A stretch of DNA of 10,137 nt from Actinomycetota bacterium (GCA_903970315.1 CAJCIJ010000126.1:1-10137); one strand, 5' to 3'. Counted from the stretch's first letter, positions 1 to 7,324 are shown. Notes: a model not told the origin generated them from the letters alone. Translations and numbers: made by a program.

Positions 1-2348
1 GTGGTGAGGACGACGGCGCACTCCAACAGCAGTGCCCGCCATAGCTGGCGGTGGTCGTATCCATGGACCTTCAGTGAGGCCAGGCCGAGCCGCCGCTGCC
101 AGATGGCAGCGCTGAGGGTGAGTGCCACCGCCACGGCCGCCGCGAGCAGCAGCAGCGTCGAGATCACGGTGAGACTTTCAAGCTGCTGGGAAACGCTGGC
201 CTTGTTACGCGCGATGCGTTCCGCCGAGGACCGGGCCGTCAACCCAGGCCGCTGCGCCAGAACCCCTGCCAACTGGCGCTTGCCTTCGCTGACGCTCACA
301 CCCCCCCTCAGGGTGACCTCCAGAGCGCTTGCTTCAGTGGTGTGCCAGAAGTGCCGGAAGTCGACGGCGTTGATCGTGATGGCTCCGGGTGGCCACGCCA
401 GGTTCGTCGTGATCGCGGCGATCCTGAAGGGCACCGAGCCAGACGGCGTGGGAAGAGGGAAAGAGTCGCCGATCTTCAGGTGTCGGGTGTTGGCGAAGCC
501 GGCCGATATCGCAGCCCACCCACCGGCTCTCAGCAGCCGATTGGCCTTCGCCAGATCCCCGCTGAGCACCTGGCTTGCTGGGATCAGCGTGGGGTCGCTG
601 ACGGGGCGGCCGATCACAGCTATTCGCGCGTTGCCGATGTCGTCGAGCCCGGCCTCATAGGCACGAACGGAGGCAACGCCCGGCAGGGCTGCGATCTGCG
701 TCAGAGTCCGGCCCACCGGGAACGGGTTGACATCAACGATGTCATCCGGCGGCGCCACCCAGATGTCCGCTGTCCCGAAGTACTGGGCGGCGGCGAGTTC
801 AAAGCCGGTGAACAGGTTGCGCTGCCCACCGGTCATGGCAGTGGTGCTGTAGACGGCAAGGCCGACGACAACCGCGACCACCGTCGCGCGGAGGCTGGCG
901 CCGCGCAACTCCTCGGCGGCGACGATCAGCGCACTGGAGCGGGCCCGCCCACTTATCCATTCGATCCCGCGGATCGCTCCCATCAACATGACGGGCACCA
1001 GACACGGCACCGCGCCGCCTATCACCAAGGTGCCAACGATCGTCAGGCTGGGCACGACGATCAACACGACGCCGGCACCAATAACCAGGGCGACGCCGAC
1101 CGCCGCCAGCACGCCGACGACCCGCGCCGGGATGACCTCCACGTCTATGCCCTGCCGGACCCGTCCGCCACGTCGATGGACCCCCAGATCCAGCCCCAGC
1201 GGAATGGCCGCCAGCAGCGACGCCAAGACGCCGGCCACCAGCGCAGCGACGACCAAGCGTACGTCAACGATCTCGTGGCTTCCAAGTGGGAACGCAACAT
1301 TCAACCCCGCCGTTGACTGGTGAAACAGGGTGCTCGCGAGGATCTCACCCACGACAACGCCGACGGCCGACGCAATCAGGCCGAGGACGATCAGTTGAAA
1401 GCCGAGAATCACGAGCACCTGTCGCCAGTCGTAACCGTCCAGGCGTAGCTCGCCGATGAACCTGCGCCGCTCGGGAATCGTCAGCAGCACGGCGGTCACC
1501 GCCAACAGAAAGCCGATCGCTGCGCCGACAGCGGCAAACAACGTCGTGGACTGGTGGCTTGGCCCGGTCGCCTGGGCGAGCAGTTGCAGTTCGTGTTCAG
1601 CCCCGCTTACCTCAAGGCGCCCCGCCGCCAGGTGGTCGAGCTCCTGCCGGACCTTGCCTTCGGCGCCTGCGTCGGGCTCGATGAGTACCTCGGTCACGCG
1701 GCCGGCCAGGCCCGTCAAGCGCTGCGCGGTGGGCAACAGCGCGACAGCGACTGGGCTCGCGGTCAGCGGCGCGGCGCGCCCTCCACGGATGACGACATGC
1801 ACGCGCGCCGGTTGCGCCTGACCACGGGCGAGCACCGTGACGGTCTCTCCCACGCTTGAGCCGGTTGATTCGGCCACCGACTGCGGCAGGCCGATGCCAC
1901 CGCGCAGTGAACGGATTTCGGCTTCTGATTCGATTTCCCGGACCGCCACACCACCGAGTTCACGCAGGTTCGACGTGATGCCGATGAGCTGGACCGGCGA
2001 GCGGTGTTGGGCGCCGCGAATGGACACGTTTGCGCGCAACACGTAGACGGCAACCTTGACGCCGGGCAGGCTGCCCGCCTGTTCGGCGGTGGCTTCCGGG
2101 AAGCCTTCCGGCGAGCGTGCCGACAGCGCGAGGCGCGCGTTGCCCTGAAGGCCCCGAATCAGTTCGTCGCCGGCTCGTGTCAGCGTCGCGCTTGAGGCGA
2201 CGACGCCTACCAACAGTGCAACGCCGACCGCGATCCCTCCGCCGGCAAGAGCCTCCTGTACGGCGTGCGCGCGCAGGCGGTGCGCATACATGTGCGCAAC
2301 CAGACTTGCCCGCAGGTCAAAGATCTTTGGGTTCAGTAGTCCTCTCAC
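1..2348 (-). CDS. FtsX/MacB-type ABC transporter permease, two-lobed, C-terminus cut by window edge
   Basis: The minus-strand frame is open from a GTG at 2348-2346 to the window edge, about 782 codons without a stop. The predicted protein starts VRGLLNPKIFDLRASLVAH. It has a hydrophobic helix at about residues 36-53, an extracytoplasmic domain to about 265, and three helices at about 268-290, 309-337 and 362-388, which form the first FtsX unit. Two linker helices follow at about 408-430 and 434-457. A second copy then begins: a helix at about 486-504, an extracytoplasmic domain, and a helix at about 722-748 followed by the start of a second FtsX unit that runs off the window. This duplicated layout is known from single-chain permeases of the ABC3/FtsX family, which work with MacB/LolD-like ATPases in mechanical export or envelope lipid and peptide handling. 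The GTG overlaps the stop of the upstream ATPase gene as GTGA, with no clear ribosome site, so translation is probably coupled. The substrate cannot be read from the sequence. Confidence 0.93.
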   Translation of the reverse strand, partial: MRGLLNPKIFDLRASLVAHMYAHRLRAHAVQEALAGGGIAVGVALLVGVVASSATLTRAGDELIRGLQGNARLALSARSPEGFPEATAEQAGSLPGVKVAVYVLRANVSIRGAQHRSPVQLIGITSNLRELGGVAVREIESEAEIRSLRGGIGLPQSVAESTGSSVGETVTVLARGQAQPARVHVVIRGGRAAPLTASPVAVALLPTAQRLTGLAGRVTEVLIEPDAGAEGKVRQELDHLAAGRLEVSGAEHELQLLAQATGPSHQSTTLFAAVGAAIGFLLAVTAVLLTIPERRRFIGELRLDGYDWRQVLVILGFQLIVLGLIASAVGVVVGEILASTLFHQSTAGLNVAFPLGSHEIVDVRLVVAALVAGVLASLLAAIPLGLDLGVHRRGGRVRQGIDVEVIPARVVGVLAAVGVALVIGAGVVLIVVPSLTIVGTLVIGGAVPCLVPVMLMGAIRGIEWISGRARSSALIVAAEELRGASLRATVVAVVVGLAVYSTTAMTGGQRNLFTGFELAAAQYFGTADIWVAPPDDIVDVNPFPVGRTLTQIAALPGVASVRAYEAGLDDIGNARIAVIGRPVSDPTLIPASQVLSGDLAKANRLLRAGGWAAISAGFANTRHLKIGDSFPLPTPSGSVPFRIAAITTNLAWPPGAITINAVDFRHFWHTTEASALEVTLRGGVSVSEGKRQLAGVLAQRPGLTARSSAERIARNKASVSQQLESLTVISTLLLLAAAVAVALTLSAAIWQRRLGLASLKVHGYDHRQLWRALLLECAVVLT

Positions 2349-3049
2349 GCCCGTACGGCGCCCGGCTTGGCCGGCAACCCCTCGACCAGGCGCCCGTCGC
2401 GCAGGGTGAGTACGCGGTCGACGAAGCCGACCGCCTCGGCGTCGTGGGTCACAAGCAGCCCAGGAATCCGGCGCTCATGGCAGACGTCGCGCAACAGAGC
2501 GAGGATTTCATGGGTGCGCTCGGAATCCAGGTTGCCCGTCGGCTCGTCGGCGAGTAGCAGGCCGGGTTCGCTGACCAACGCGCGTGCGATCGCTACACGC
2601 TGGCGCTCGCCGGTGGACAGCTGGTTTGCGGCGTATTGGATCCGCGACCCCAGGCCGACGCGCTCAAGCCACCCCGTGGTCCGTGCGCGTGCCTCACGCA
2701 GTGTCAGACCGTCGGCGGGCAGCTTGATCATCGCGTTGTCAAGCGCCGAGGAGTGCGACATCAGGTGGAAGGCCTGCAGAACGAAGCCAACCTCGCGCCG
2801 GCGCCAGCGCGCGCTTTCAAGCTCATCCATCGCGCCTATATCGCGGTCGCCGAAGTGGATAGAGCCCGAATCGGGGACGTCCAGGCCGGCGGCAAGCAAC
2901 AGCAACGTGGTCTTGCCGGACCCGCTGGGCCCGAACAGCGCTATCAGTTCCCCCTCGTCGATCGTCAGCGAGACGCCGTCGACCGCGCGTACCGCTTCGG
3001 GGCCGCTGCTGTAGTGCTTGACGACGTCGCGCAGCTCAAGCTGGCTCAC
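2345..3049 (-). CDS. ABC transporter ATP-binding protein, canonical (LolD/FtsE/MacB-like)
   Basis: This 234-residue cytoplasmic ATPase has every motif of an active ABC nucleotide-binding domain: Walker A GPSGSGKT (40-47), Q-loop Gln92 in FVLQAF, signature LSTGERQ (144-150), Walker B LLLADEP with catalytic Glu (164-170), D-loop GNLD (172-175) and the H-loop histidine His202 in VTHD. The length and the motif LADEPTGNLD match the LolD/FtsE/MacB group that powers FtsX-type permeases, which agrees with the permease gene directly downstream. The start is GTG at 3049, overlapping the upstream TGA as GTGA; an AGGAGAGAG ribosome site lies about 9 bases before it. It should be the main ATP-hydrolysing subunit of the transporter, because the neighbouring ATPase lacks several catalytic residues. 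Confidence 0.96.
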   Translation of the reverse strand: MSQLELRDVVKHYSSGPEAVRAVDGVSLTIDEGELIALFGPSGSGKTTLLLLAAGLDVPDSGSIHFGDRDIGAMDELESARWRRREVGFVLQAFHLMSHSSALDNAMIKLPADGLTLREARARTTGWLERVGLGSRIQYAANQLSTGERQRVAIARALVSEPGLLLADEPTGNLDSERTHEILALLRDVCHERRIPGLLVTHDAEAVGFVDRVLTLRDGRLVEGLPAKPGAVRA

Positions 3050-3831
3050 GCTCCGGCGCTCTCTCCTGCAGCACGCTGAAGGCTGGGGAAGTTCACGACG
3101 ACGCCCTGACGATCGCTGGACCTCAGTCGTCCGCCGCTCAGCGACACGAACACCGAGGCCCCCTGAACCGCCGCAAGCTCTTCTGATGCCACCACCACAG
3201 CCATGTTGCGGTCCTTGGCCGCCTCACGCACAAGTGCCATGAAGCGGTCGCGTCCGCTGAGGCTCGGGATCACCGCGGGCTCGTCAATCAACAGCAGTCG
3301 TGGCTCACGCACCAACGCACACGCGAGCATCAGCTTGACGCGATCGACCGCGGGAAGCGATCCAGAGGACTCCAGCGCGATGCCGGCCATTCCGACCTCG
3401 TCCAAAGCGCCGTATGCGCGCCGCTTTGCCTGGGTGGCGGTGACTCCGTCCGCTCCCAAAGACAGCACTAGGTAGTCCACGACCGTGGCCCGTGGACGCA
3501 CGTGCCAGTGATCCGCCGAGACAAGGCCGACTGAGCCGCGCAACAGTCGAGCCCGATCGACCGCCGATGCCGCGCCGACGTCACACCCGGCCGAGACGAC
3601 CACGCCGTCGTCGGGCAGCTCCAACCCCGCCGCCAGCTGAAGCAGTGTTGACTTTCCCGAGCGCCGTGCGCCGTGCACGCCTACGAACTCGCCGGCTGCG
3701 ACCTCCAGCGACACGCCGTCAAGTACGACAACCTCTCGAAGCCCGTCAGAGCGCCGTTTGACGACGTTGCGGAACGACAGAATCGGGCCGGGCCGGGCCG
3801 GGCTTGGAATCGTGAGGTCGTCGTTATTCAC
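3046..3831 (-). CDS. Degenerate ABC transporter ATP-binding protein, partner of the canonical ATPase
   Basis: This 261-residue protein has the ABC ATPase fold with lost catalytic motifs. Walker A is kept (GARRSGKS, 54-61), as is Walker B with its Glu (LLLIDEP, 179-185). The Q-loop Gln is replaced by Ala106 (VSADHW), the signature LSGGQ by LPAVDR (159-164), and the H-loop histidine by Ser216 (VASEE); no normal D-loop follows Walker B. Such a protein may bind ATP but is unlikely to be a normal hydrolase alone. I place the start at GTG 3831: it overlaps the PadR stop by 8 bases (GTGAATAA), has AGGAG 10 bases upstream, and leaves a short linker before the domain. The frame stays open further upstream to 4011, but that part runs through the PadR gene. 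The N-terminal Pro/Arg-rich linker is encoded by a GGGCC-type repeat. The 3' end overlaps the next ATPase gene by 4 bases, so both are probably made together. Confidence 0.9.
   Translation of the reverse strand: MNNDDLTIPSPARPGPILSFRNVVKRRSDGLREVVVLDGVSLEVAAGEFVGVHGARRSGKSTLLQLAAGLELPDDGVVVSAGCDVGAASAVDRARLLRGSVGLVSADHWHVRPRATVVDYLVLSLGADGVTATQAKRRAYGALDEVGMAGIALESSGSLPAVDRVKLMLACALVREPRLLLIDEPAVIPSLSGRDRFMALVREAAKDRNMAVVVASEELAAVQGASVFVSLSGGRLRSSDRQGVVVNFPSLQRAAGESAGA
3785..3803. repeat. Short period-5 GC repeat inside the degenerate ATPase gene
   Basis: The 19 bases read as about 3.8 copies of a five-base GGGCC unit. They encode the Pro-Ala-Arg-Pro-Gly linker near residues 10-16 of the degenerate ATPase. 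A change of one unit would shift the frame, but the copy number is low and it may be a chance product of high GC. Confidence 0.6.
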
Positions 3832-4411
3832 CGTCGGCGAGCTCCTGAATGCGCTGGCGGGTCTGCTGGGCCCACTCAATCTCGGCCTGCAGTTGCAGCC
3901 AGGCGCCGTTTCGCACGCAATCCAGCAAGAGGCTTCGCCACGACCCCGGGGACGCGGCCATCGGCGGCACAAGTCTCGCCAACGCGAGACATTCGTCCTC
4001 GTGCATCTCAAGGGAGCGGATCAGAAGGCGAAAGTCGCGCGTTCCTCGCGCCGCCAGTAGTTTCGCGTGGAGCGTCGAGCGGGCGGGCTCACGGGGCACG
4101 ACGGTCTCCAGCCAGCGCGTCAGCGCCTCAGAGGTCCGCTCTGTCGGGTGATACACGACGCGAACCCCACGCGCTGTCCCAGGCGCCTCCTGTTGCTCCG
4201 TGCACAACAGGCCCTCGGAGACCAACCTGGTGAGCAGCCGGTAGACGTCAGTGGGGTTCAGCCGCCACTGCTCGCCCAGGCCGCGCGCCAACCGGGAGGC
4301 CAGCTCGCCGCCGCGGCCAGGCTGGTCAAGCACCAAGCCAAGCAGGGCACCACGCAGCGGGGAAGATGCTCCCTGCATCCAACGCCGCGTATCTGTCGCA
4401 CTCGCCGCCAT
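3824..4411 (-). CDS. PadR-family transcriptional regulator
   Basis: This 195-residue protein has an N-terminal winged helix at about residues 18-105, with the PadR hallmarks VYRLLTRLVSEGLL (recognition helix and wing entry, 56-69) and YHPTERTSEALTRWLE (wing and last helix, 87-102). A helical C-terminal part (about 108-195) fits the dimerisation domain of the longer PadR proteins. PadR proteins are usually repressors that let go of DNA on binding a small ligand and often control the adjacent ABC exporter. Being first in the operon and overlapping the ATPase gene suggests control of the transporter and of itself. I chose ATG 4411 because GGGAG lies 6 bases and AAGGAGG 12 bases upstream; a TTG at 4438 in the same frame lies upstream of these ribosome sites and is unlikely to be the start. 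Confidence 0.88.
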   Translation of the reverse strand: MAASATDTRRWMQGASSPLRGALLGLVLDQPGRGGELASRLARGLGEQWRLNPTDVYRLLTRLVSEGLLCTEQQEAPGTARGVRVVYHPTERTSEALTRWLETVVPREPARSTLHAKLLAARGTRDFRLLIRSLEMHEDECLALARLVPPMAASPGSWRSLLLDCVRNGAWLQLQAEIEWAQQTRQRIQELADGE

Positions 4412-4417
4412 CGCCTG

Positions 4418-4430
4418 CTCCCGCCTCCTT
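4418..4430 (-). promoter_or_regulatory. Ribosome binding region of the PadR gene
   Basis: On the minus strand AAGGAGG (4430-4424) and GGGAG (4422-4418) precede the ATG at 4411 with spacers of 12 and 6 bases. They decide the start in favour of ATG 4411 over the upstream in-frame TTG. Confidence 0.6.
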
Positions 4431-4452
4431 AGCCGCAACCCGAGGTGCGGAC

Positions 4453-4458
4453 ACGATA
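4453..4458 (-). promoter_or_regulatory. Possible -10 element for the PadR-ABC operon
   Basis: The minus strand reads TATCGT, fitting the TANNNT form of an actinobacterial sigma-70 -10 box, and would give a leader of about 35 bases before the PadR ATG. I see no convincing -35 hexamer at the right spacing and no clear inverted-repeat operator, so this is a weak call. Confidence 0.27.
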
Positions 4459-4488
4459 TCCCAGCGACCCTCCGACCGCCAAGATCGC

Positions 4489-4516
4489 CCCGCGCGGCAC
4501 AGCCGCCGCGTGCGGG
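4489..4516 (-). terminator. Possible hairpin terminator after the barrel-protein gene
   Basis: About 10 bases beyond the stop of the barrel-protein gene, CCCGC-GCGGC can pair with GCCGC and GCGGG around a 3-base loop, with a 5-base bulge on one side. No T-run follows on the minus strand, so it would be a U-less hairpin, as often seen in high-GC actinobacteria. If active, it separates the polyketide-synthase transcript from the PadR-ABC operon. Confidence 0.3.
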
Positions 4517-4525
4517 TCCAACCGG

Positions 4526-5029
4526 TCAATAGCGCAGCGTCGCATCGACTTGCACGGTGCCGCTACGCGTGCGCCGGTTTTCAGATCCGTAGAAGCGACC
4601 GGCCCCTGACACCCGAGCAAAGCGACCGGTTCCGGAGCTCACGATCCCTGTGCCGGCGAAGGTTTCATAAGGCGGATTGCCTTCGTGCAACGTGCCCTTG
4701 CCACGACCTGTGATCGTGCCGCCGGCGACGTGAAGCGTAAATGAGAACGTGAAGGAGGTGGACGTTCCGGGCACGTCGGCGCCGAGTTCCAGGCTCCCGG
4801 GAAGCGTGCCGCTGACCGGGCCCTTGTCAAGGCGTGTGGCCCCATTGCTGCGCACAACCCGTAAGCGCGCGTTGTCTCGCACAGTGATCGTCCGCGCAAT
4901 CCGAGCGGTGCCAGCGGCCCAAACGAGAGCCGGTCCACCCCCAAGCACGGCCACAGCCACAGGCGCCAACAACGCCATCGATGTTCGTCGCAACCCCAGC
5001 CGGAGCCGGCCCCTCCCCCAGAAGCCCAT
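4526..5029 (-). CDS. Exported small beta-barrel protein, allene-oxide-cyclase/dirigent-like
   Basis: This 167-residue protein starts with a basic stretch (MGFWGRGRLRLGLRR), a hydrophobic core at about 18-38 and a likely cleavage site near VWAA at 36-39, so it is exported; the Arg pair at 14-15 before TSM is only faintly Tat-like. The mature part is Gly/Thr-rich with alternating strand patterns, such as GTITGRGKGTL (104-114), FAGTGIVSSGTGRF (124-137) and SGAGRFYGSENRRT (141-154). The GTGRF...GRF...RRT arrangement resembles the allene-oxide-cyclase-like barrel proteins common in actinobacteria; that assignment is from pattern memory. The plant relatives cyclise oxylipins or guide phenolic coupling, and related bacterial barrels act as cyclases in polyketide pathways, but no catalytic residues can be pointed to here. 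It starts 20 bases after the stop of the type III polyketide synthase, so the two are probably cotranscribed. The ribosome site is weak. Confidence 0.75.
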   Translation of the reverse strand: MGFWGRGRLRLGLRRTSMALLAPVAVAVLGGGPALVWAAGTARIARTITVRDNARLRVVRSNGATRLDKGPVSGTLPGSLELGADVPGTSTSFTFSFTLHVAGGTITGRGKGTLHEGNPPYETFAGTGIVSSGTGRFARVSGAGRFYGSENRRTRSGTVQVDATLRY

Positions 5030-5049
5030 TGCTGAAGCCTACCGCCGGC

Positions 5050-6162
5050 TTAGCTCTTGCGCAGCAGGACCGCGTGAAGCGTGATCCCTGGGCTGAAGGC
5101 CATCAGCACCACGAGGTCGCCTGACGACAGATCATGCCGCCGACAGACCTCTTCGAGCACGATCATCACGGTGGCCGACGAGCAATTGCCGTGTTCACGC
5201 AGCACCGTGCGGCCGGCCTCGAGAGCGCCGGCGGGCAGGCCGATGCTCTCCTCCACGACATCCAAAATCACCGGCCCTCCCGGGTGCACCGCCCACGCAG
5301 TCACGTCCTCGGCCGAGATGCCGTTTCGCTCAAACAGGGTGTCGGCCGTCTCAGGCGCATGTGCTTCTAACAGGCGCGGCACCTCTGGGGAGAGGCCCAT
5401 CCGAAAGCCTTGATCGGTCACATCAAGCGTCGCCAGGTTCTCGCTACCGCGGACAGTGACGGCCACCGAGTCGATGACCTCCAAGCCTCCACCGTCCGGC
5501 ACGACAGCCGCCGCAACGGCGGCATCGGAGAACAGCGCGTGGATGAGAGCCTGGTCCAAGTCGGGACTCGGAGGTTGGATGTGCAGACTCGGAAGCTCGA
5601 CGCACACCAGCAGTCCCGGGCGTCCGCGAGCGGCGGCGGCGTCGGCGGTGACGGTCAAGCCGGGCACCGCTCCACCACAACCCATGTGGCCGATGTGGAC
5701 CCGCTGCGTGCCGATGCTGAGGCCAAGCTCGTGCACCAGCCGTATGTCCACACCCGGCATCGCGTAGCCGGTGCACGAAACGACCGTCAGATGGCTCACG
5801 TCCGACGGATCCAGTTCGGCGCGCGAGAGCGCGCCCTGCGCCGCCGTGATGCACAGCCCCAGCGCCTCCTGCTGAAAGCGGGCCATGCGGCGTCCGGTAC
5901 TCCAACTCGCCAACTCCTCACTCAGCTCGGCGGCGTGATGGCGCGTGTCTATCGCGCAGCTGTCCCAGAGTGCCCGAGCACGGTCGTTCCCGGCATAGCG
6001 TGGGCCGAAGAAGGTGTCCCATGCCTCGTCTTGGCGAATCGTGGTCGGAAACGACGATGCCAGGCCGGCAACGCTCGCGGGCGCTACCCGGGGCTTGTTG
6101 TCATGGCCTTGCGCGCCAGCGCGCGGCCGCGGCGGAGTTGAAACGGTCGTTGGGGGATTCAT
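5050..6162 (-). CDS. Type III polyketide synthase (chalcone/stilbene synthase superfamily)
   Basis: This 370-residue enzyme should condense malonyl-CoA units onto a CoA-linked starter in the cytoplasm, giving a pyrone, resorcinol or naphthol-type product. The catalytic triad is visible: Cys162 in HMGCGGAVPG, His293 in AVHPGGP and Asn326 in EHGNCSSAT. The thiolase-fold N-half includes SCTGYAMPGVD (129-139), and the C-terminal FSPGITL stands in for the usual GPG loop. Phe211 (ALFSDA) matches the first gatekeeper Phe of chalcone synthase, while the second is Met255 in GFRMGLSPEVP, as in many bacterial members; the usual FGDG is FSDA. Length is normal. The first about 28 residues are a Pro/Arg-rich leader, and no strong ribosome site precedes ATG 6162, so the start is moderately certain. 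Starter unit and chain length cannot be read. The downstream neighbour is the exported barrel protein. Confidence 0.93.
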   Translation of the reverse strand: MNPPTTVSTPPRPRAGAQGHDNKPRVAPASVAGLASSFPTTIRQDEAWDTFFGPRYAGNDRARALWDSCAIDTRHHAAELSEELASWSTGRRMARFQQEALGLCITAAQGALSRAELDPSDVSHLTVVSCTGYAMPGVDIRLVHELGLSIGTQRVHIGHMGCGGAVPGLTVTADAAAARGRPGLLVCVELPSLHIQPPSPDLDQALIHALFSDAAVAAAVVPDGGGLEVIDSVAVTVRGSENLATLDVTDQGFRMGLSPEVPRLLEAHAPETADTLFERNGISAEDVTAWAVHPGGPVILDVVEESIGLPAGALEAGRTVLREHGNCSSATVMIVLEEVCRRHDLSSGDLVVLMAFSPGITLHAVLLRKS

Positions 6163-6317
6163 CGCGACTTTGTGCCGACTCCAGCGCCAATCGCTCGTGC
6201 CGTTGGGGCCGACAGCCGTACGTCCTTTCAGTCCATGGTATCCACGCCGAACCGCGCCGCCCGACGAAACCCCGTTGGGTGCGGATGAGCAGGCGACGCT
6301 GTATTACTGGACGCGAG
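6163..6317. other. Divergent intergenic region
   Basis: This 155-base gap separates the divergently read polyketide-synthase gene and secreted-protein gene and must hold both promoters. On the plus strand TATTAC at 6302-6307, with TG just before it, could be an extended -10 for a nearly leaderless message starting close to ATG 6318. On the minus strand a TACCAT lies around 6230-6237. No good -35 boxes or operators were seen. Confidence 0.4.
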
Positions 6318-7238
6318 ATGCCGAGGACCGCGCGACGAACCCACATCGACACAGTCACCGTGGCACGCCGTGCTCAGCGCGCAGCGACGACTGCTCTCGC
6401 GGCGGCGCTCCTGGCCGTCCTGTTCCCGCCCGCCCCGGCGCATGCCGAACAGACGATCAAGCTCAGTGCGGCGTTCGCGCCGGAGCGCTTGGGGCACGAC
6501 TCCAGCCTCAGCCTTGCCTTCCAGATCGCAGCGCCCGCGGGCGCTGTCCCGTCGCCGGTGACAGAGATCGGCTTCCGTTACCCGCGCAACCTCGGAATCA
6601 CCTCAACTGGCCTGGGAATCGAACACTGCACCGTGACCACGCTGGAACTAGTCGGCCCAACGGGGTGTCCAGCTGACTCCCTGATGGGAGTGGGCAGCGC
6701 CACCGGGGAGATCGCCTTCGGACCGGAAATCATCAGGGAGGGCGCAGCGATCACGATCGTACGAGCCGCGAATGAAGACGGCCACATCGCGATGCTGTTC
6801 AACGCGTTCGCGACAAGTCCGGTGCAGGCCAACATCGTGATCCCCGGGTTGCTCCTACCGGGCCCGGCGCCGTTCGGCGGGCACATTCAGCTCAACGTCC
6901 CGCTCGTCGAGAGCCTGCCGGAAGCCCCAGATGTGGCGGCCGTGCAGATTCAAGTCACTATCGGTCCAGCCGCAGGTCTGAGATACACAGAACGCGTGCG
7001 TGGCCGCACGGTTCATTACACACCAAGAGGCATCCTGCTACCGGACCGCTGCCCGCACGGCGGGTTTCCATTCGAGGCTGCGTTTACGTTTCAAGATGGC
7101 AGCACGGCCAACGCCGAAACCCGCGTGCCCTGCCCGCGGACAGCTCGACGGCGCCGCGCAGGGCCACTGACCGGATCAACCGGCCATGCCGCGTCGTCGA
7201 GCGCACGCATGCCAGCGGCCGCCGCCACCCCGGTCTGA
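6318..7238 (+). CDS. Secreted four-cysteine protein of unknown function
   Basis: The 306-residue product has a basic N-terminus, a hydrophobic stretch at about 22-38 and an Ala-x-Ala cleavage site (PAHA, 40-43), so it is a Sec-exported protein. The mature part is rich in beta-strand patterns, with four cysteines (104, 117, 245, 272) that could form two disulfides. Near the end are HYTPRG (233-238), CPHGGFPFEAAFTFQDG (245-261) and VPCP (270-273), which look like a conserved core. The last about 30 residues (TARRRRAG onward) are low-complexity, Ala/Ser/Arg-rich and may be dispensable or a wall-contact tail. I recognise no enzyme motif. Start choice is uncertain: ATG 6318 gives a normal signal peptide, but ATG 6285 and GTG 6360 are also in frame and no site has a strong ribosome signal. 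The frame stays open upstream to 5970 but there it overlaps the polyketide-synthase gene antisense. Confidence 0.75.
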   Translation: MPRTARRTHIDTVTVARRAQRAATTALAAALLAVLFPPAPAHAEQTIKLSAAFAPERLGHDSSLSLAFQIAAPAGAVPSPVTEIGFRYPRNLGITSTGLGIEHCTVTTLELVGPTGCPADSLMGVGSATGEIAFGPEIIREGAAITIVRAANEDGHIAMLFNAFATSPVQANIVIPGLLLPGPAPFGGHIQLNVPLVESLPEAPDVAAVQIQVTIGPAAGLRYTERVRGRTVHYTPRGILLPDRCPHGGFPFEAAFTFQDGSTANAETRVPCPRTARRRRAGPLTGSTGHAASSSARMPAAAATPV

Positions 7239-7324
7239 TCGTCGATCGGCAGGTCCGACCAATCGGACCACGGGCCACAATCGCCGGTTACTCCATCACG
7301 CTTTGGCCGTTTTATGGGGTCCTG

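Noticed and set aside
1..1316. Long plus-strand open frames (1-660, 342-1316)
   Set aside because: They lie opposite the permease; their products are Arg/Asp/His- or Ser/Arg-rich without domains, while the minus frame gives a full FtsX-type protein over 2.3 kb.
3832..4011. Longer N-terminus for the degenerate ATPase
   Set aside because: It would lie fully inside the PadR gene and adds an Arg/Cys-rich stretch with no homology to ABC ATPases; GTG 3831 has a ribosome site.
5410..6141. Plus-strand open frame opposite the type III PKS
   Set aside because: High GC keeps it open; the composition is unlike a protein and the PKS motifs lie on the other strand.
5970..6284. Upstream extension of the secreted protein
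   Set aside because: It runs antisense through the PKS start and would bury the signal peptide.
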